A DNA stretch of 64,000 nucleotides from Anagrus nilaparvatae (lineage: Eukaryota; Arthropoda; Insecta; Hymenoptera; Mymaridae), in assembly GCA_022575985.1 (NCBI GenBank), contig JAKSXM010000277.1:496001-560000 (forward strand), given 5' to 3'. Below, piece after piece: positions 22,527 through 31,688 of this stretch (its first letter is position 1; every line of letters starts with the position of its first letter). The translations under genes and the position numbers were made by a program. The notes beneath the pieces were generated by a model. It was given only the letters and a program-made list of their open reading frames with translations, was not told the origin of the DNA and made no database searches.

Positions 22527-25500
22527 TACAAGTAAAATTAAATCAGGACAGCCACGCGCCAACAATCATGTTGACCTCAGACACATTAAAAAAGGATTGC
22601 GAGTTTCTCTTGGACACCGGTGCAAATACTAATTTATTAGTAAAAAGTGCCATCCTTGAGAATGAATTAATTAATAAAAATGAAATAGTAAGATTACGTG
22701 GCATAACCAACGAACCGGTATATTCTTTAGGCAGCATAACAACCAAAATATACGGCCACGATACAAAAATTCATCTTGTCGAAGACGACTTTCCAATATC
22801 AGAAGATGGCATATTAGGTAATGAGTTCTTCAAGGAGAAAAAAGCAAAACTCTGTTTTGAGAAAAATGTTTTCGAAATCTCAGGACAGAAAGTACCGTTT
22901 CATAGATACACAAATGTATATTCTATATTAGCACAAGATGAAGAAATTCAAGACACGCGCAATTCTCCTACCAACACCGAGGTCAACATTCAGCAAGGTG
23001 TAAAACCAGTCGAAAAAACTATAAAACGAAACATAAATTCGAAGAAAATAAATAAAAAATCCGTCAATTTAGAAATCAAAAAAAATAATAAAGTCGTAAA
23101 ATTAAGAATTCATAAATCCGCAAATAAAAAAGCCGTAAAAACTAAAATTAAATATTCCATGGGAATCCGTTACAGAGTCGTAAAATATTATAAAAAAGTA
23201 AAAAAAAATAAAATTCGAAGAAATAATAAAAAATATTTCCTCAGGGCAAGAAATCTGAATAATGAGCCAAGCGCTCCCGAAGACGAGGTCAAGCTAATAA
23301 ATGAACTTCGCAAAAAACATAAATCAGGACAAACGTTGCCAGATCAAAAAAAGCAACTAGAAGATTGTGAAACATTAAAAAAAATATTAATAGAAAACCT
23401 AAAATCCGAAAAATTCGAAAATTTAGAAGATATACGAATTTTAACTTCTGAAATAATAAAATTCGTCAGCTGTCAAGGACTTAAGGAATTCGTCGAACCC
23501 TTGGACAGAATATTAGCGGTATTACCGTTCCGAGAAAAGGTAAATACGACAGAGATATTTACTAAAGCCGTAGCGACTCTATCCGAAATTATAAACAAAA
23601 AACCGATAAAAATTCTTACCATGGAGATATCCGAGAGTGAAAGGATCGAAAAGATAAAAGAACTTTCAAATCTAGACCACTTAAATACAGAAGAAAGAAA
23701 AATAGTGGAAAAGATTCTCGAAGAAAATCAAGAAAGATTTCAGTTACCAGATGAACCGTTACCAAGCACTAACGTCTTTCAGCATAGAATAATAACGACA
23801 AATACAGTGCCTCTTACCTCACGTATGTATAGAATATCGCCACTGCTTGCCGAAGAACTTAAAGAACAAATTGATAAGCTATTGGCCCAAGGGATCATAA
23901 CGCCGTCACACTCATCATACAGTTCACCAGTGATCCTAGTACCCAAGAAACCAAATGCAAAAGGTGAAATTAAACATAGATTAGTTTTGGACCTGAGAAA
24001 TTTGAATAAACACACAATTCCAGACGCATATCCTCTCCCTAACATTTTGGATCTATTAGACTCTATCAACGGGTCAAAATACTTCTGTACTTTAGATTTG
24101 GCATCAGGATTTTTACAGATTGAGTTGGACCCAAGAGACAGGCACAAAACTGCATTTGCCACTATGTACGGGTTATTCGAATACACCCGCCTAGTCTTTG
24201 GTTCTCGGAACGCACCAGCTAGTTTCATGCGTCTCATACAACGCATTTTTGGGGACATGGCCAATGTGATAGCATACATCGATGACTTTTTAATTCATGC
24301 CAAGACACTTGAACATCTTCTGGAATTAATTAAAGAAGTCATGAGAAGGTTAAAAGAAGCCAATTTAAAACTACAACCTGAAAAATGCGTTTTTCTAAAA
24401 GCAGAGGTCGAGTATTTAGGACACATAATATCTAAAGACGGAGTTAGGCCAAATCCAAGAAAATTAGAAGCAGTAAGAAATTTTCCTACTCCGAAAAACG
24501 AGAAAAATATTAAACAATGGTTAGGGCTAACAGGTTATTATCGGAGACATATACCTCAGTACGCAAAAATAGCCAAACCACTCACGGCATTGTTGAAAAA
24601 AGACAAAGAATTCGTGTGGGATGAAAAGGCACAGGAATCTTTTGAGATCTTAAAAGACAAATTATGTGAAGCTCCAATACTTCAATACCCCGATTTCTCC
24701 AGAGATTTTATATTAACAACAGACGCTAGTACAAAAAGTATCGGAGCAGTACTTTCACAAGGTGAAATTGGTAAAGACCTACCTGTTGCTTATGCAAGTC
24801 GTGTACTGAACGATGCAGAACAAAGATATTCAGTCACTGATCAGGAAGCACTTGCTGTCGTTTGGGCAGTAGAATATTTTCGCCCTTACTTATACGGCAG
24901 AAAATTTCTTTTAGTGACTGATCATAAAGCGCTTATATTCATGCAATCGAAAAAAGATCCTAATTCTAGGGTAGCTCGCTGGAGGTTGAAAATTGCTGAC
25001 TACGACTACGAAGTAATATACAAACCAGGAGCGAGCAACGTTAATGCAGACGCTTTATCAAGAAACGTTTTGCACTTTGATATGATACCAATTTGTCCAA
25101 TAAGAAATTTAGAAAGCATCCCAGAAACACAAATAATAGAAGAAAATTCAGAAGAAATCGTCGCAGAATCTCAAGTATCGACGAGAATGCAAACAAGAAA
25201 CAGAGGCAAAAGCCAAAAATACCAAGAGGCCATTGACGCCTTAAAACCGAGGAAAAAGCAAAAAGTAAAAGTAAATACACAAGACGTAACTACTGAAAGC
25301 GAAAGTCCCGTTACTCTTCATGACGTTCCCAGCACATCGACCTCAAACATTCATGACGTCCCAAACACATCAACCGCTGATTACCAAGAAGAGCAGGATC
25401 CGTCCAGAGAGGTAGAAGGGGAAGAAGAGCTTGTACATTTCAAAAACTCGCCTTTCGCCAACGCAGAATTAAATACGTCAGAGATAAATGCTTATAGAAA

Positions 25501-27007
25501 TATGTTGAAATCCGACAACCTTGTGTCGTCAAGAGAAAAGATGTACATGAGAAAAGACTACTGGGTATATTTTACGTCAACAAAAGGAGAACCATGTGAT
25601 ATCGGCTCAACAGAATTACAAGTCACTGGTTATCTCCCTAAAAACATAAAATTGGAACTCTGCATACCAAAATTCATGAAAATTGGTTCGAAATCACACA
25701 TTATACTTCCCATACGGGGTGATACGACCATAAGCATATCCCAAGCAACTGAAAATTTAAAAACATTATTCGAAAAATTATGTAAACTTACAATAGATAA
25801 AAACATAAAATCGTTTAGCATGGCCAAATCAAAGGTCATATGTAATATAGATTGGATAGATGTCTTAAGGCTATTGAAAAATAGTTTTAAAGACAATAAT
25901 GAATCAAAGATAATAATATGCTTAGGCGAAATCACGATACCCAAAGAAAGTGAAAGGGAAAGTATAATAAGATACTACCACGAGTCACTTATAGGAGGTC
26001 ACAAGGGACGCACCAAAGTATTACGCAGAATCAAAACGAAATATTTTTGGGAAGGAATGCAGGAGCAGATCCAAGATTTCATAAACCAATGTTTGGATTG
26101 TCAACTAAAAAAGTTGGTCAGAGTAAAAACAAAACAGCCAATGATTTTAACGGATACTCCTAAGCAGGCAGGTTACAAAATTTGCTTGGACATTGTAGGT
26201 CCATTAAAAGAGACTAAAAACGGCAACACCTGCATCCTAACAATAATGGACAACTTGACCAAGTTTAGCGTCGCCGTACCCTTACCAAATTCAACGGCCA
26301 GCACCGTCGCTGACGCTCTAATTAAGAGATACATCTGTTATTTCGGATCTCCGGCCGTGGTTTTGAGTGACAAGGGATCTAATTTTATGTCTAAGTTGTT
26401 TGCACAGGTAGCAAAAGTATTTAAAATAAAGCAAGTACAAACATGTAGCTACCACCACCAAAGCTGCACCGTGGAACGTTTTCATCATACCTTGACTGAA
26501 CACCTTAAAATGTTCATCAATAAACAGAGAGATAATTGGGACGAGTTCATTGACCTCGCAACATTCTCTTACAACACCCAATATCACGAGGCAACTAAAG
26601 CAACTCCGTTCGAGCTGACTTTCGCTAGGGTTGCCAGAATTCCATCAAATGTCAATGACCCTGAGCCAGAAACAACCATCGACGATTACTTGAAAGATCT
26701 CCTTCTTAAACTACATGAAATTCAAAGAATAGCAAGAGAAAACATCATAAAAGCAAAGGAAAGAAACAAACAATATTACGACCAAAGACTGGTTTGCGTT
26801 GATTTTAAAGTAGGAGACAATATTTATTTAACGGAGGGAGGTAAAATACATAAGTTCAGCGACCAAAGCAGAGGACCTTTCGCCGTAGCAGAAACTTATC
26901 CAGATGGGAATCTAAAAATCAAGACAGGGCCAGATCATTACGATATAATCCATTCCAATAGAGCTCGAAAGTCAAACATATTAGCCAAATTTCCTATAGA
27001 TGCTTAA
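22415..27007 (+). CDS. pol: Pol polyprotein: protease, RT, RNase H, integrase
   Basis: The open frame has 1530 codons; translation is expected to enter by -1 frameshifting near 22464 rather than at the first ATG. Domains: aspartic protease (LLDTGANTNLL, about residue 65); basic Lys-rich spacer (about 200-280); reverse transcriptase (HRLVLDLRNLNKHTIPDAYP about 520, LDLASGF, catalytic IAYIDDFL about 620); RNase H (LTTDASTKSIGAVLSQ, about 765; VTDHKAL); Gypsy-type end of RNase H (YKPGASNVNADALSR); acidic linker; integrase with zinc-finger H..H..C..C (GGHKGRTK ... CLDCQLKK) and catalytic D,D35E (CLDIVGP, LSDKGSNF, TVERFHHTL). No stop or frameshift is seen. It makes and inserts the cDNA copy. Confidence 0.93.
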   Translation: MQKKNKFRKKFPTEPGKRQQPTDYGRGSGGSSCSAELIQVKLNQDSHAPTIMLTSDTLKKDCEFLLDTGANTNLLVKSAILENELINKNEIVRLRGITNEPVYSLGSITTKIYGHDTKIHLVEDDFPISEDGILGNEFFKEKKAKLCFEKNVFEISGQKVPFHRYTNVYSILAQDEEIQDTRNSPTNTEVNIQQGVKPVEKTIKRNINSKKINKKSVNLEIKKNNKVVKLRIHKSANKKAVKTKIKYSMGIRYRVVKYYKKVKKNKIRRNNKKYFLRARNLNNEPSAPEDEVKLINELRKKHKSGQTLPDQKKQLEDCETLKKILIENLKSEKFENLEDIRILTSEIIKFVSCQGLKEFVEPLDRILAVLPFREKVNTTEIFTKAVATLSEIINKKPIKILTMEISESERIEKIKELSNLDHLNTEERKIVEKILEENQERFQLPDEPLPSTNVFQHRIITTNTVPLTSRMYRISPLLAEELKEQIDKLLAQGIITPSHSSYSSPVILVPKKPNAKGEIKHRLVLDLRNLNKHTIPDAYPLPNILDLLDSINGSKYFCTLDLASGFLQIELDPRDRHKTAFATMYGLFEYTRLVFGSRNAPASFMRLIQRIFGDMANVIAYIDDFLIHAKTLEHLLELIKEVMRRLKEANLKLQPEKCVFLKAEVEYLGHIISKDGVRPNPRKLEAVRNFPTPKNEKNIKQWLGLTGYYRRHIPQYAKIAKPLTALLKKDKEFVWDEKAQESFEILKDKLCEAPILQYPDFSRDFILTTDASTKSIGAVLSQGEIGKDLPVAYASRVLNDAEQRYSVTDQEALAVVWAVEYFRPYLYGRKFLLVTDHKALIFMQSKKDPNSRVARWRLKIADYDYEVIYKPGASNVNADALSRNVLHFDMIPICPIRNLESIPETQIIEENSEEIVAESQVSTRMQTRNRGKSQKYQEAIDALKPRKKQKVKVNTQDVTTESESPVTLHDVPSTSTSNIHDVPNTSTADYQEEQDPSREVEGEEELVHFKNSPFANAELNTSEINAYRNMLKSDNLVSSREKMYMRKDYWVYFTSTKGEPCDIGSTELQVTGYLPKNIKLELCIPKFMKIGSKSHIILPIRGDTTISISQATENLKTLFEKLCKLTIDKNIKSFSMAKSKVICNIDWIDVLRLLKNSFKDNNESKIIICLGEITIPKESERESIIRYYHESLIGGHKGRTKVLRRIKTKYFWEGMQEQIQDFINQCLDCQLKKLVRVKTKQPMILTDTPKQAGYKICLDIVGPLKETKNGNTCILTIMDNLTKFSVAVPLPNSTASTVADALIKRYICYFGSPAVVLSDKGSNFMSKLFAQVAKVFKIKQVQTCSYHHQSCTVERFHHTLTEHLKMFINKQRDNWDEFIDLATFSYNTQYHEATKATPFELTFARVARIPSNVNDPEPETTIDDYLKDLLLKLHEIQRIARENIIKAKERNKQYYDQRLVCVDFKVGDNIYLTEGGKIHKFSDQSRGPFAVAETYPDGNLKIKTGPDHYDIIHSNRARKSNILAKFPIDA
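22460..22466 (+). promoter_or_regulatory. Candidate -1 ribosomal frameshift site GGGAAAC
   Basis: The heptamer lies in the gag-pol overlap and is phased as X XXY YYZ in the gag frame (CA G-GGA-AAC). A -1 slip enters the pol frame (GGG-AAA-CGC). GGGAAAC is a known retroviral slippery sequence. GC-rich sequence downstream (about 22485-22510) could fold, but no structure was computed. Confidence 0.65.
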
Positions 27008-27324
27008 ATAATCAAATAAAACACATCATTTTTACCATAACAAATCAATAATTTTAATAACAAATACATTTTTACGATTATGATTATTAAGAGGAAACTC
27101 TCGGTTTATTATAAAATTTTTTTTTTTCTTCCAATAAGCTTGATAAGACAAATGAAAACAAACGACAAATTTTTTTTTTGGGACAGACTTCTTTTTGGTT
27201 ACTTTCACCGCAAAATTTTTAAGGAAGGGGAAGTAGCCAAAATTTAGTTAAAACATTCCTTTACAAAACTATGCTCTTTTTATACATTTATACAAATTCT
27301 TAATAAAATTCAATTTTCTTTTTT

Positions 27325-27335
27325 AGCCTATAATA
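27325..27335 (+). promoter_or_regulatory. Candidate 3' splice site for env mRNA
   Basis: A pyrimidine tract ending TTTTCTTTTTTAG lies just before the env ATG at 27336, suiting a spliced subgenomic env message as in insect endogenous retroviruses. Confidence 0.45.
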
Positions 27336-29327
27336 ATGCAGACAAAATATATCGCAATTCTATGCCTGGCGTCGTGTTTAAAAATAATAACTGCACAATC
27401 TATTATAGCATATGACTGCGGTCAACAATATACCAATATAACCACCTTTTCACTTATAGATGTGGGAGAATGTCAAATCCCAGATAAACCTAACGTAATA
27501 ATAGAAAAAGCAAAGATAGCTCTTGTGCAATTAAATGATTATTCAAAAGTAAAAACATATTTATGTAAAATAGAAGTTACCAGACAAATATCCTATTGTG
27601 ACGACTCTTGGTATCGATCAAGTATTCCTAAAGATATCGAAATGGGGAAAGTATCGTATATTGAACCCACCACCAGAATGCTATGTGACCAAATGCATCG
27701 CACTAGGACCTTAGCATTTAGGAATTCAATAACTATCCCTGGGCTAAGAGCTAATGGATCTATTACTACACCAGTACAACTAGCAGGACACAAAGGCGAA
27801 AAGGGCACTAAATGCACGAATGCTCCGTACATAGACCCGTATGGAGCTTGGACCGAAGTAATAGTCGATGGATATGTAAAAATAACTTTAGAGGATTATT
27901 ATGCCACAGTAGATCTTAACAACGATCAAGTAATCCTAAATACTGGAACTCGTTGCAAACTATCAGACGAATCTTGTACGGATCTTTACGGAGGAGAGGT
28001 CTACTGGGACGCTACACCACGAGATAACTGTAGAGAAAAATACTCAAAGTTATATACCGGCATAGTAGACAAAATTATAGACCCGCTAAAACCAGATAAT
28101 CCCGTTTTTGCCTTAGAGACATCAATAGTATTCGCTTTCACGGTTCAAGGCACAACCACTATATGCTCTAATCAGTTATATAGGACATCACATCCGAGGA
28201 TTACCATCTACGAAGGAGAAAGACCAGAATTATTGGAAATTCCTGAAGATACTTCTCCAGAAAATATTGACCTTTTAACCTATATGAATTCTAAATTCAT
28301 TTACGTTGAAAAACACCTGAAGGTACAAATGCAAAACTTATATCACGATTTGCTCTTACAAAAATGTAACCTCGAGAAAAAGGTAATTAGAAATGCACTG
28401 AATATAGCGCAATTGCAACCAGACTTATTTAGCATGCAAGTTCTTAACCGTGGAGGCCACATGGGTTTAATCAGTGGAGAAACCATAAACCTCATAAAAT
28501 GTGTAGGTGTACCAGTAACCTACCGAAAGGTAGACACCTGCTACCAAGAAATGCCTGTCTACAAGGACGGTAAGCCATATTTTATGACACCTAGGTCACA
28601 TATCTTGTTAACTACAGGTACAAGAACCACCTGCAACGCATTAGTACCACCTATGTACTTTTTGGGTCAAAAATGGTTCAAACTGATGCCAGATGCAGTA
28701 GAAGCCCCAGCACCACAAATTCTATCACCAGAGACCAAAGGTTCATGGAAATACATAGATCCAAAGAATTTAGCCGAAGCCGGGATATACACCCCATCCC
28801 AATTAAAAAAATTAAAGGACTACGTAATGTTCCCGTTAGAACGTGCAGCAGTTTTAAACACGATAGCCAGAGGCATGTTGGGAAGGAATGTCACAGGCGA
28901 AAGTTTCAATCCTTCGTATTTGTTTAACGGTGAATCATTAAAAAAGATAATAAAGTCAACATGGGAGCATTTCTGGGGGCGATTCGTAGCATTTGGGACA
29001 TTATCAAGTGGCATACTAGGAATATTTGTAATGTGTAGGCTTATAAAATTTTTTATTGATACAAGTTTACATGCAGTTGCACTTTATAGCGTATATGGAT
29101 TCTCAATCCATATACTAGGCGCGGTGTGGGACTCAGTAACACAGTTATTATTACATATAGGGGCAGAACTTAATAGGCAAACTAATACTACGCCCACTGA
29201 AACGCCAGTAGCAACCCCCACCGCTCCCGAACCAGTTATAGAACCACAGGTAGAAATGATGGACGCCACAGGTACTCTTTATCCGTTACTTGGCAGGCGA
29301 CCGCTTGAAAATAATCATAATGTATAA
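27336..29327 (+). CDS. env: Envelope-like glycoprotein, chuvirus-type (probable class III fusion protein)
   Basis: 663 residues. N-terminal signal peptide (about 1-20, hydrophobic, ending TAQ), then IIAYDCGQQ, SLIDVGEC and many cysteines with N-glycosylation sequons. There are hydrophobic stretches at about 555-600 (FVAFGTLSSGILGIFVMCRL and an adjoining one) and a short Pro/Thr-rich cytoplasmic tail. The AYDC...DVGEC opening, the cysteine spacing and the long ectodomain look like glycoproteins of chuviruses and the related env genes captured by some insect LTR elements (reported mostly in BEL/Pao). It does not look like the baculovirus-F-type Env of classical errantiviruses: no furin site plus fusion-peptide block is visible. 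Such proteins mediate membrane fusion and entry. The frame is intact. Assignment is by pattern recognition. Confidence 0.6.
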   Translation: MQTKYIAILCLASCLKIITAQSIIAYDCGQQYTNITTFSLIDVGECQIPDKPNVIIEKAKIALVQLNDYSKVKTYLCKIEVTRQISYCDDSWYRSSIPKDIEMGKVSYIEPTTRMLCDQMHRTRTLAFRNSITIPGLRANGSITTPVQLAGHKGEKGTKCTNAPYIDPYGAWTEVIVDGYVKITLEDYYATVDLNNDQVILNTGTRCKLSDESCTDLYGGEVYWDATPRDNCREKYSKLYTGIVDKIIDPLKPDNPVFALETSIVFAFTVQGTTTICSNQLYRTSHPRITIYEGERPELLEIPEDTSPENIDLLTYMNSKFIYVEKHLKVQMQNLYHDLLLQKCNLEKKVIRNALNIAQLQPDLFSMQVLNRGGHMGLISGETINLIKCVGVPVTYRKVDTCYQEMPVYKDGKPYFMTPRSHILLTTGTRTTCNALVPPMYFLGQKWFKLMPDAVEAPAPQILSPETKGSWKYIDPKNLAEAGIYTPSQLKKLKDYVMFPLERAAVLNTIARGMLGRNVTGESFNPSYLFNGESLKKIIKSTWEHFWGRFVAFGTLSSGILGIFVMCRLIKFFIDTSLHAVALYSVYGFSIHILGAVWDSVTQLLLHIGAELNRQTNTTPTETPVATPTAPEPVIEPQVEMMDATGTLYPLLGRRPLENNHNV

Positions 29328-29461
29328 AAGCGTCAGAATAAATTATCAAAAAAAAAAAAAAACACAACTTTCTCTTCTACTGTCCTAAAACTATCTATCT
29401 CTATGTATCTATTTTTTTTATATAATATTATGTTCCTAATGAGATAATAATTAATTTTAAG
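29328..29461 (+). other. Spacer between the two 3' ORFs
   Basis: Contains an A tract and AT-rich sequence; TTTTAAG lies directly before the next ATG and could be a splice acceptor. Confidence 0.3.
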
Positions 29462-30019
29462 ATGGTCCTCACAATCTGGATTATATTATGCTTAGGAGTT
29501 GCTCTAGCGTCAAACCGACCAAAAATATTTGAATTAGAAAATAATGCAGGAATATACTACGAGGAAGAAGCAAAGATCAAAATTCTCAATCAACCAATCG
29601 AAATTTTTACATTATTCGACCTAAAAATTCAGAATGATTTAACACACACACATATAAAAAAATCAAGCAACGCGTCAAAATTAATTTATACAGGCGAAAA
29701 ATTCCGGTCTCTAGTAAAAGACATTCCAATTATAGAAAATACAGTATTCGCAGACATGCTAAATGAAACTGAAATAAAATTCACGGACAATCCAAGGGCT
29801 ATTTACTTTCTTAACCAACAAGAAGCTCAACTCAGAAATATTTGGGCCGAAACTTATACCACTTCCAATATTACCGATAAGGACACGGAAACATTAGCAG
29901 AAATCGTAGAGAAAATATCAGAAGTGATAGAAACAACAAGAAAATTCGAACAACCCTTAGATTTTTTCAAAACTATCGACTTTATAGGCATCCGAAACCG
30001 ATTAAACAAATTTTTTTAG
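29462..30019 (+). CDS. Secreted ORF at the 3' end of the retroelement, possible F-type Env N-terminus, truncated
   Basis: 185 residues with a clear signal peptide (MVLTIWIILCLGVALAS), N-glycosylation sequons (for example NAS, NIT) and charged helical sequence. The start of the mature part (FELENNAGIYYEEEAKIKIL) resembles the N-terminal region of baculovirus-F-like Env proteins of insect errantiviruses (..AGIYYE..G.I.L). No furin site, fusion peptide or transmembrane segment is present, because the sequence ends where the element joins the F-box gene; the last few residues may not be native. If correct, this element carries remnants of two unrelated envelope types. An accessory secreted protein is the alternative. 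Confidence 0.4.
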   Translation: MVLTIWIILCLGVALASNRPKIFELENNAGIYYEEEAKIKILNQPIEIFTLFDLKIQNDLTHTHIKKSSNASKLIYTGEKFRSLVKDIPIIENTVFADMLNETEIKFTDNPRAIYFLNQQEAQLRNIWAETYTTSNITDKDTETLAEIVEKISEVIETTRKFEQPLDFFKTIDFIGIRNRLNKFF

Positions 30020-30732
30020 CAACAAATTTTATCAAATTTTTAAATTTAGATAATAATTTGTACAAGAGGTGATTTTTTAATTCAAATGTCCCAAAGTCAT
30101 TAATGATTGTAAATTCTGTAATTTTATCTGTATTTAAACTATGGAAGCAGTCACCAGTTAAACGTAAATTATCTAGGGTAATACTTGACAAATTAACATT
30201 TTTCTTAAAAATTAATTCAAGATATTTGTCAGTAAAAAATCTCTTTAGCTCATAATACATCTCATATAATCTCAGATTATTTATTTCTTTGCAGTTTTTG
30301 GTAATAGTTTTCAACAAAACAGCATAATTTTCATCCATATCATTTCTAATACATAAATTATTTAAGTAAGGGCCACACCTCTTGATAACATTGACATAAT
30401 ATTGTGTTTTAGCTTTTCTTGAATAAAATCCAAACTCGTTTTCCTTCATCATTTTATTTACTTCTAAGCTTTTGATATTACTCCAAGAAATCTTACCGAT
30501 GCAATTCCATCTTCTGCAAACCATCTCGATGTGGAGTCTTTCATTTATCGACAAATTTTCAAATATTCTAATTAAACAAAAATTATCTAGACTATTTATA
30601 TTTACAATCTTATCCATTTGGCAAACATTTTCAGCTAGGTCTGTTCTTAATTTTTTTAAAACTATAAAAAAAAATTTTTTAAATATTTAATTTGTTGATT
30701 CTAATTTTTAAAATTTTACCTGGTGAATCCAT
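30015..30732 (-). pseudogene. F-box protein, 3' part replaced by retroelement
   Basis: Exon 1 (30732-30720) encodes MDSP in 13 nt; exon 2 starts at 30661 with a phase-1 junction (CAG|GTAAAA, TTTATAG|TT). The protein reads MDSP-VLKKLRTDLAEN ... INSLDNFCLIRIFENL, a standard F-box start, then WSNIKSLEVNKM and leucine-rich repeats (LNNLCIRND, INNLRLYEMYYEL, SSITLDNLRL). It is open for about 220 codons until KFKNLIKF, then runs into the end of the Gypsy element, so the C-terminal LRRs are lost. F-box proteins connect substrates to Skp1-Cullin-F-box ubiquitin ligases. It may be recently broken, as no other lesion is seen. Confidence 0.7.
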
Positions 30733-30739
30733 TTTGGCA

Positions 30740-31688
30740 AATTGAAAATTAATTGTAACAATAAAATTACTGCAAAAAAATCAAATAAATATTTAATTTT
30801 GATTTACGTATAATAAAGTTTTTAAAAAAATTACTAATATACCTTTGATTTTAGGTTAAAATGGAGTCTTCTTAATCATTTATCCTTTATTTACATTTAA
30901 CTTTTGTAAATTTAAAAAATAATTAAATTTGTAAATAAATTTTGTAAATTTAAAAAATAATTAAATTTGTTATAAGTTTGAAAAATTATTTTATCAAAGT
31001 AAAAGTTGATTAGTTTTTGCAGCTCAATGATTAAAGTATGTACCTAATACACGGACAATTTGCTATTTGGCTGATATCCATAAAACAATTGCATATGCAA
31101 AAAATATATACATATATACCCATAGCCATAAAAACTCATAGTAAAAAAAATTATTTTTTAATTAATTTTATTTTATTTTAATAAAAATATACACAGGAAA
31201 TTTCAATACATATATTTTAATTTTTTTTTAAGAGTATAGTCAAAGCATATAGAATTAAAAAAAATTTTGTTGGTCTAGAAAGGGCTTAAGTTATTAAATA
31301 GATTTACATAATATAAAGCTATCATTAAAATTAAAACTCAGATAAATTTTTTCTTTTATAAAAACTTAAAATAATATTATAAAAAGGGTACTTAAAATAA
31401 TTTTTATTATATTATACCTAAAATTAATAATTATTTGAAAAACTCTTCCTATTAAAGAAAACTTTTCAGTACCCTCTGCAAAATATAATTGTGGGTATTT
31501 GTTGAAAAAAAAAACAAAATTCTTGTTTTTATTGCAAAGCAACTCTTTAAAAACAATACCACTTAATATGCAACTATTTATCGGTTAATCTTTTTTTAAA
31601 ATATTCAAATTTATAATTATTTATTTTTTTTTATAATTTTTGCATGTAATCATATTAAATTAACTAATTATCTAGGTAATAACCACAT
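30740..31688. other. Intergenic, nothing recognised
   Basis: AT-rich sequence with a short direct duplication (AAATTTAAAAAATAATTAAA near 30910-30965). No coding signal. Confidence 0.4.

Larger units (their letters stand above)
19324..30019 (+). mobile_element. Ty3/Gypsy LTR retroelement with env genes, 3' end truncated
   Basis: Order: 5' LTR, primer-binding site, repeated leader, gag, pol (protease, RT, RNase H, integrase), env-like glycoprotein, further secreted ORF. Gag, pol and env are each open from end to end, so the insertion appears young or under constraint. No 3' LTR follows: sequence switches at about 30015 into the coding region of an opposite-strand F-box gene. The element is thus a 5' portion and could not complete a replication cycle from this copy. 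Pol order (RT-RH-IN) and the YIDD RT place it in Ty3/Gypsy, nearer the 412/mdg1-type branch by eye. Confidence 0.85.

Noticed and set aside
20573..29269. Many antisense ORFs of 60-170 codons within gag, pol and env
   Set aside because: They are shadows of long conserved sense frames; none has a recognisable domain or supporting signals.
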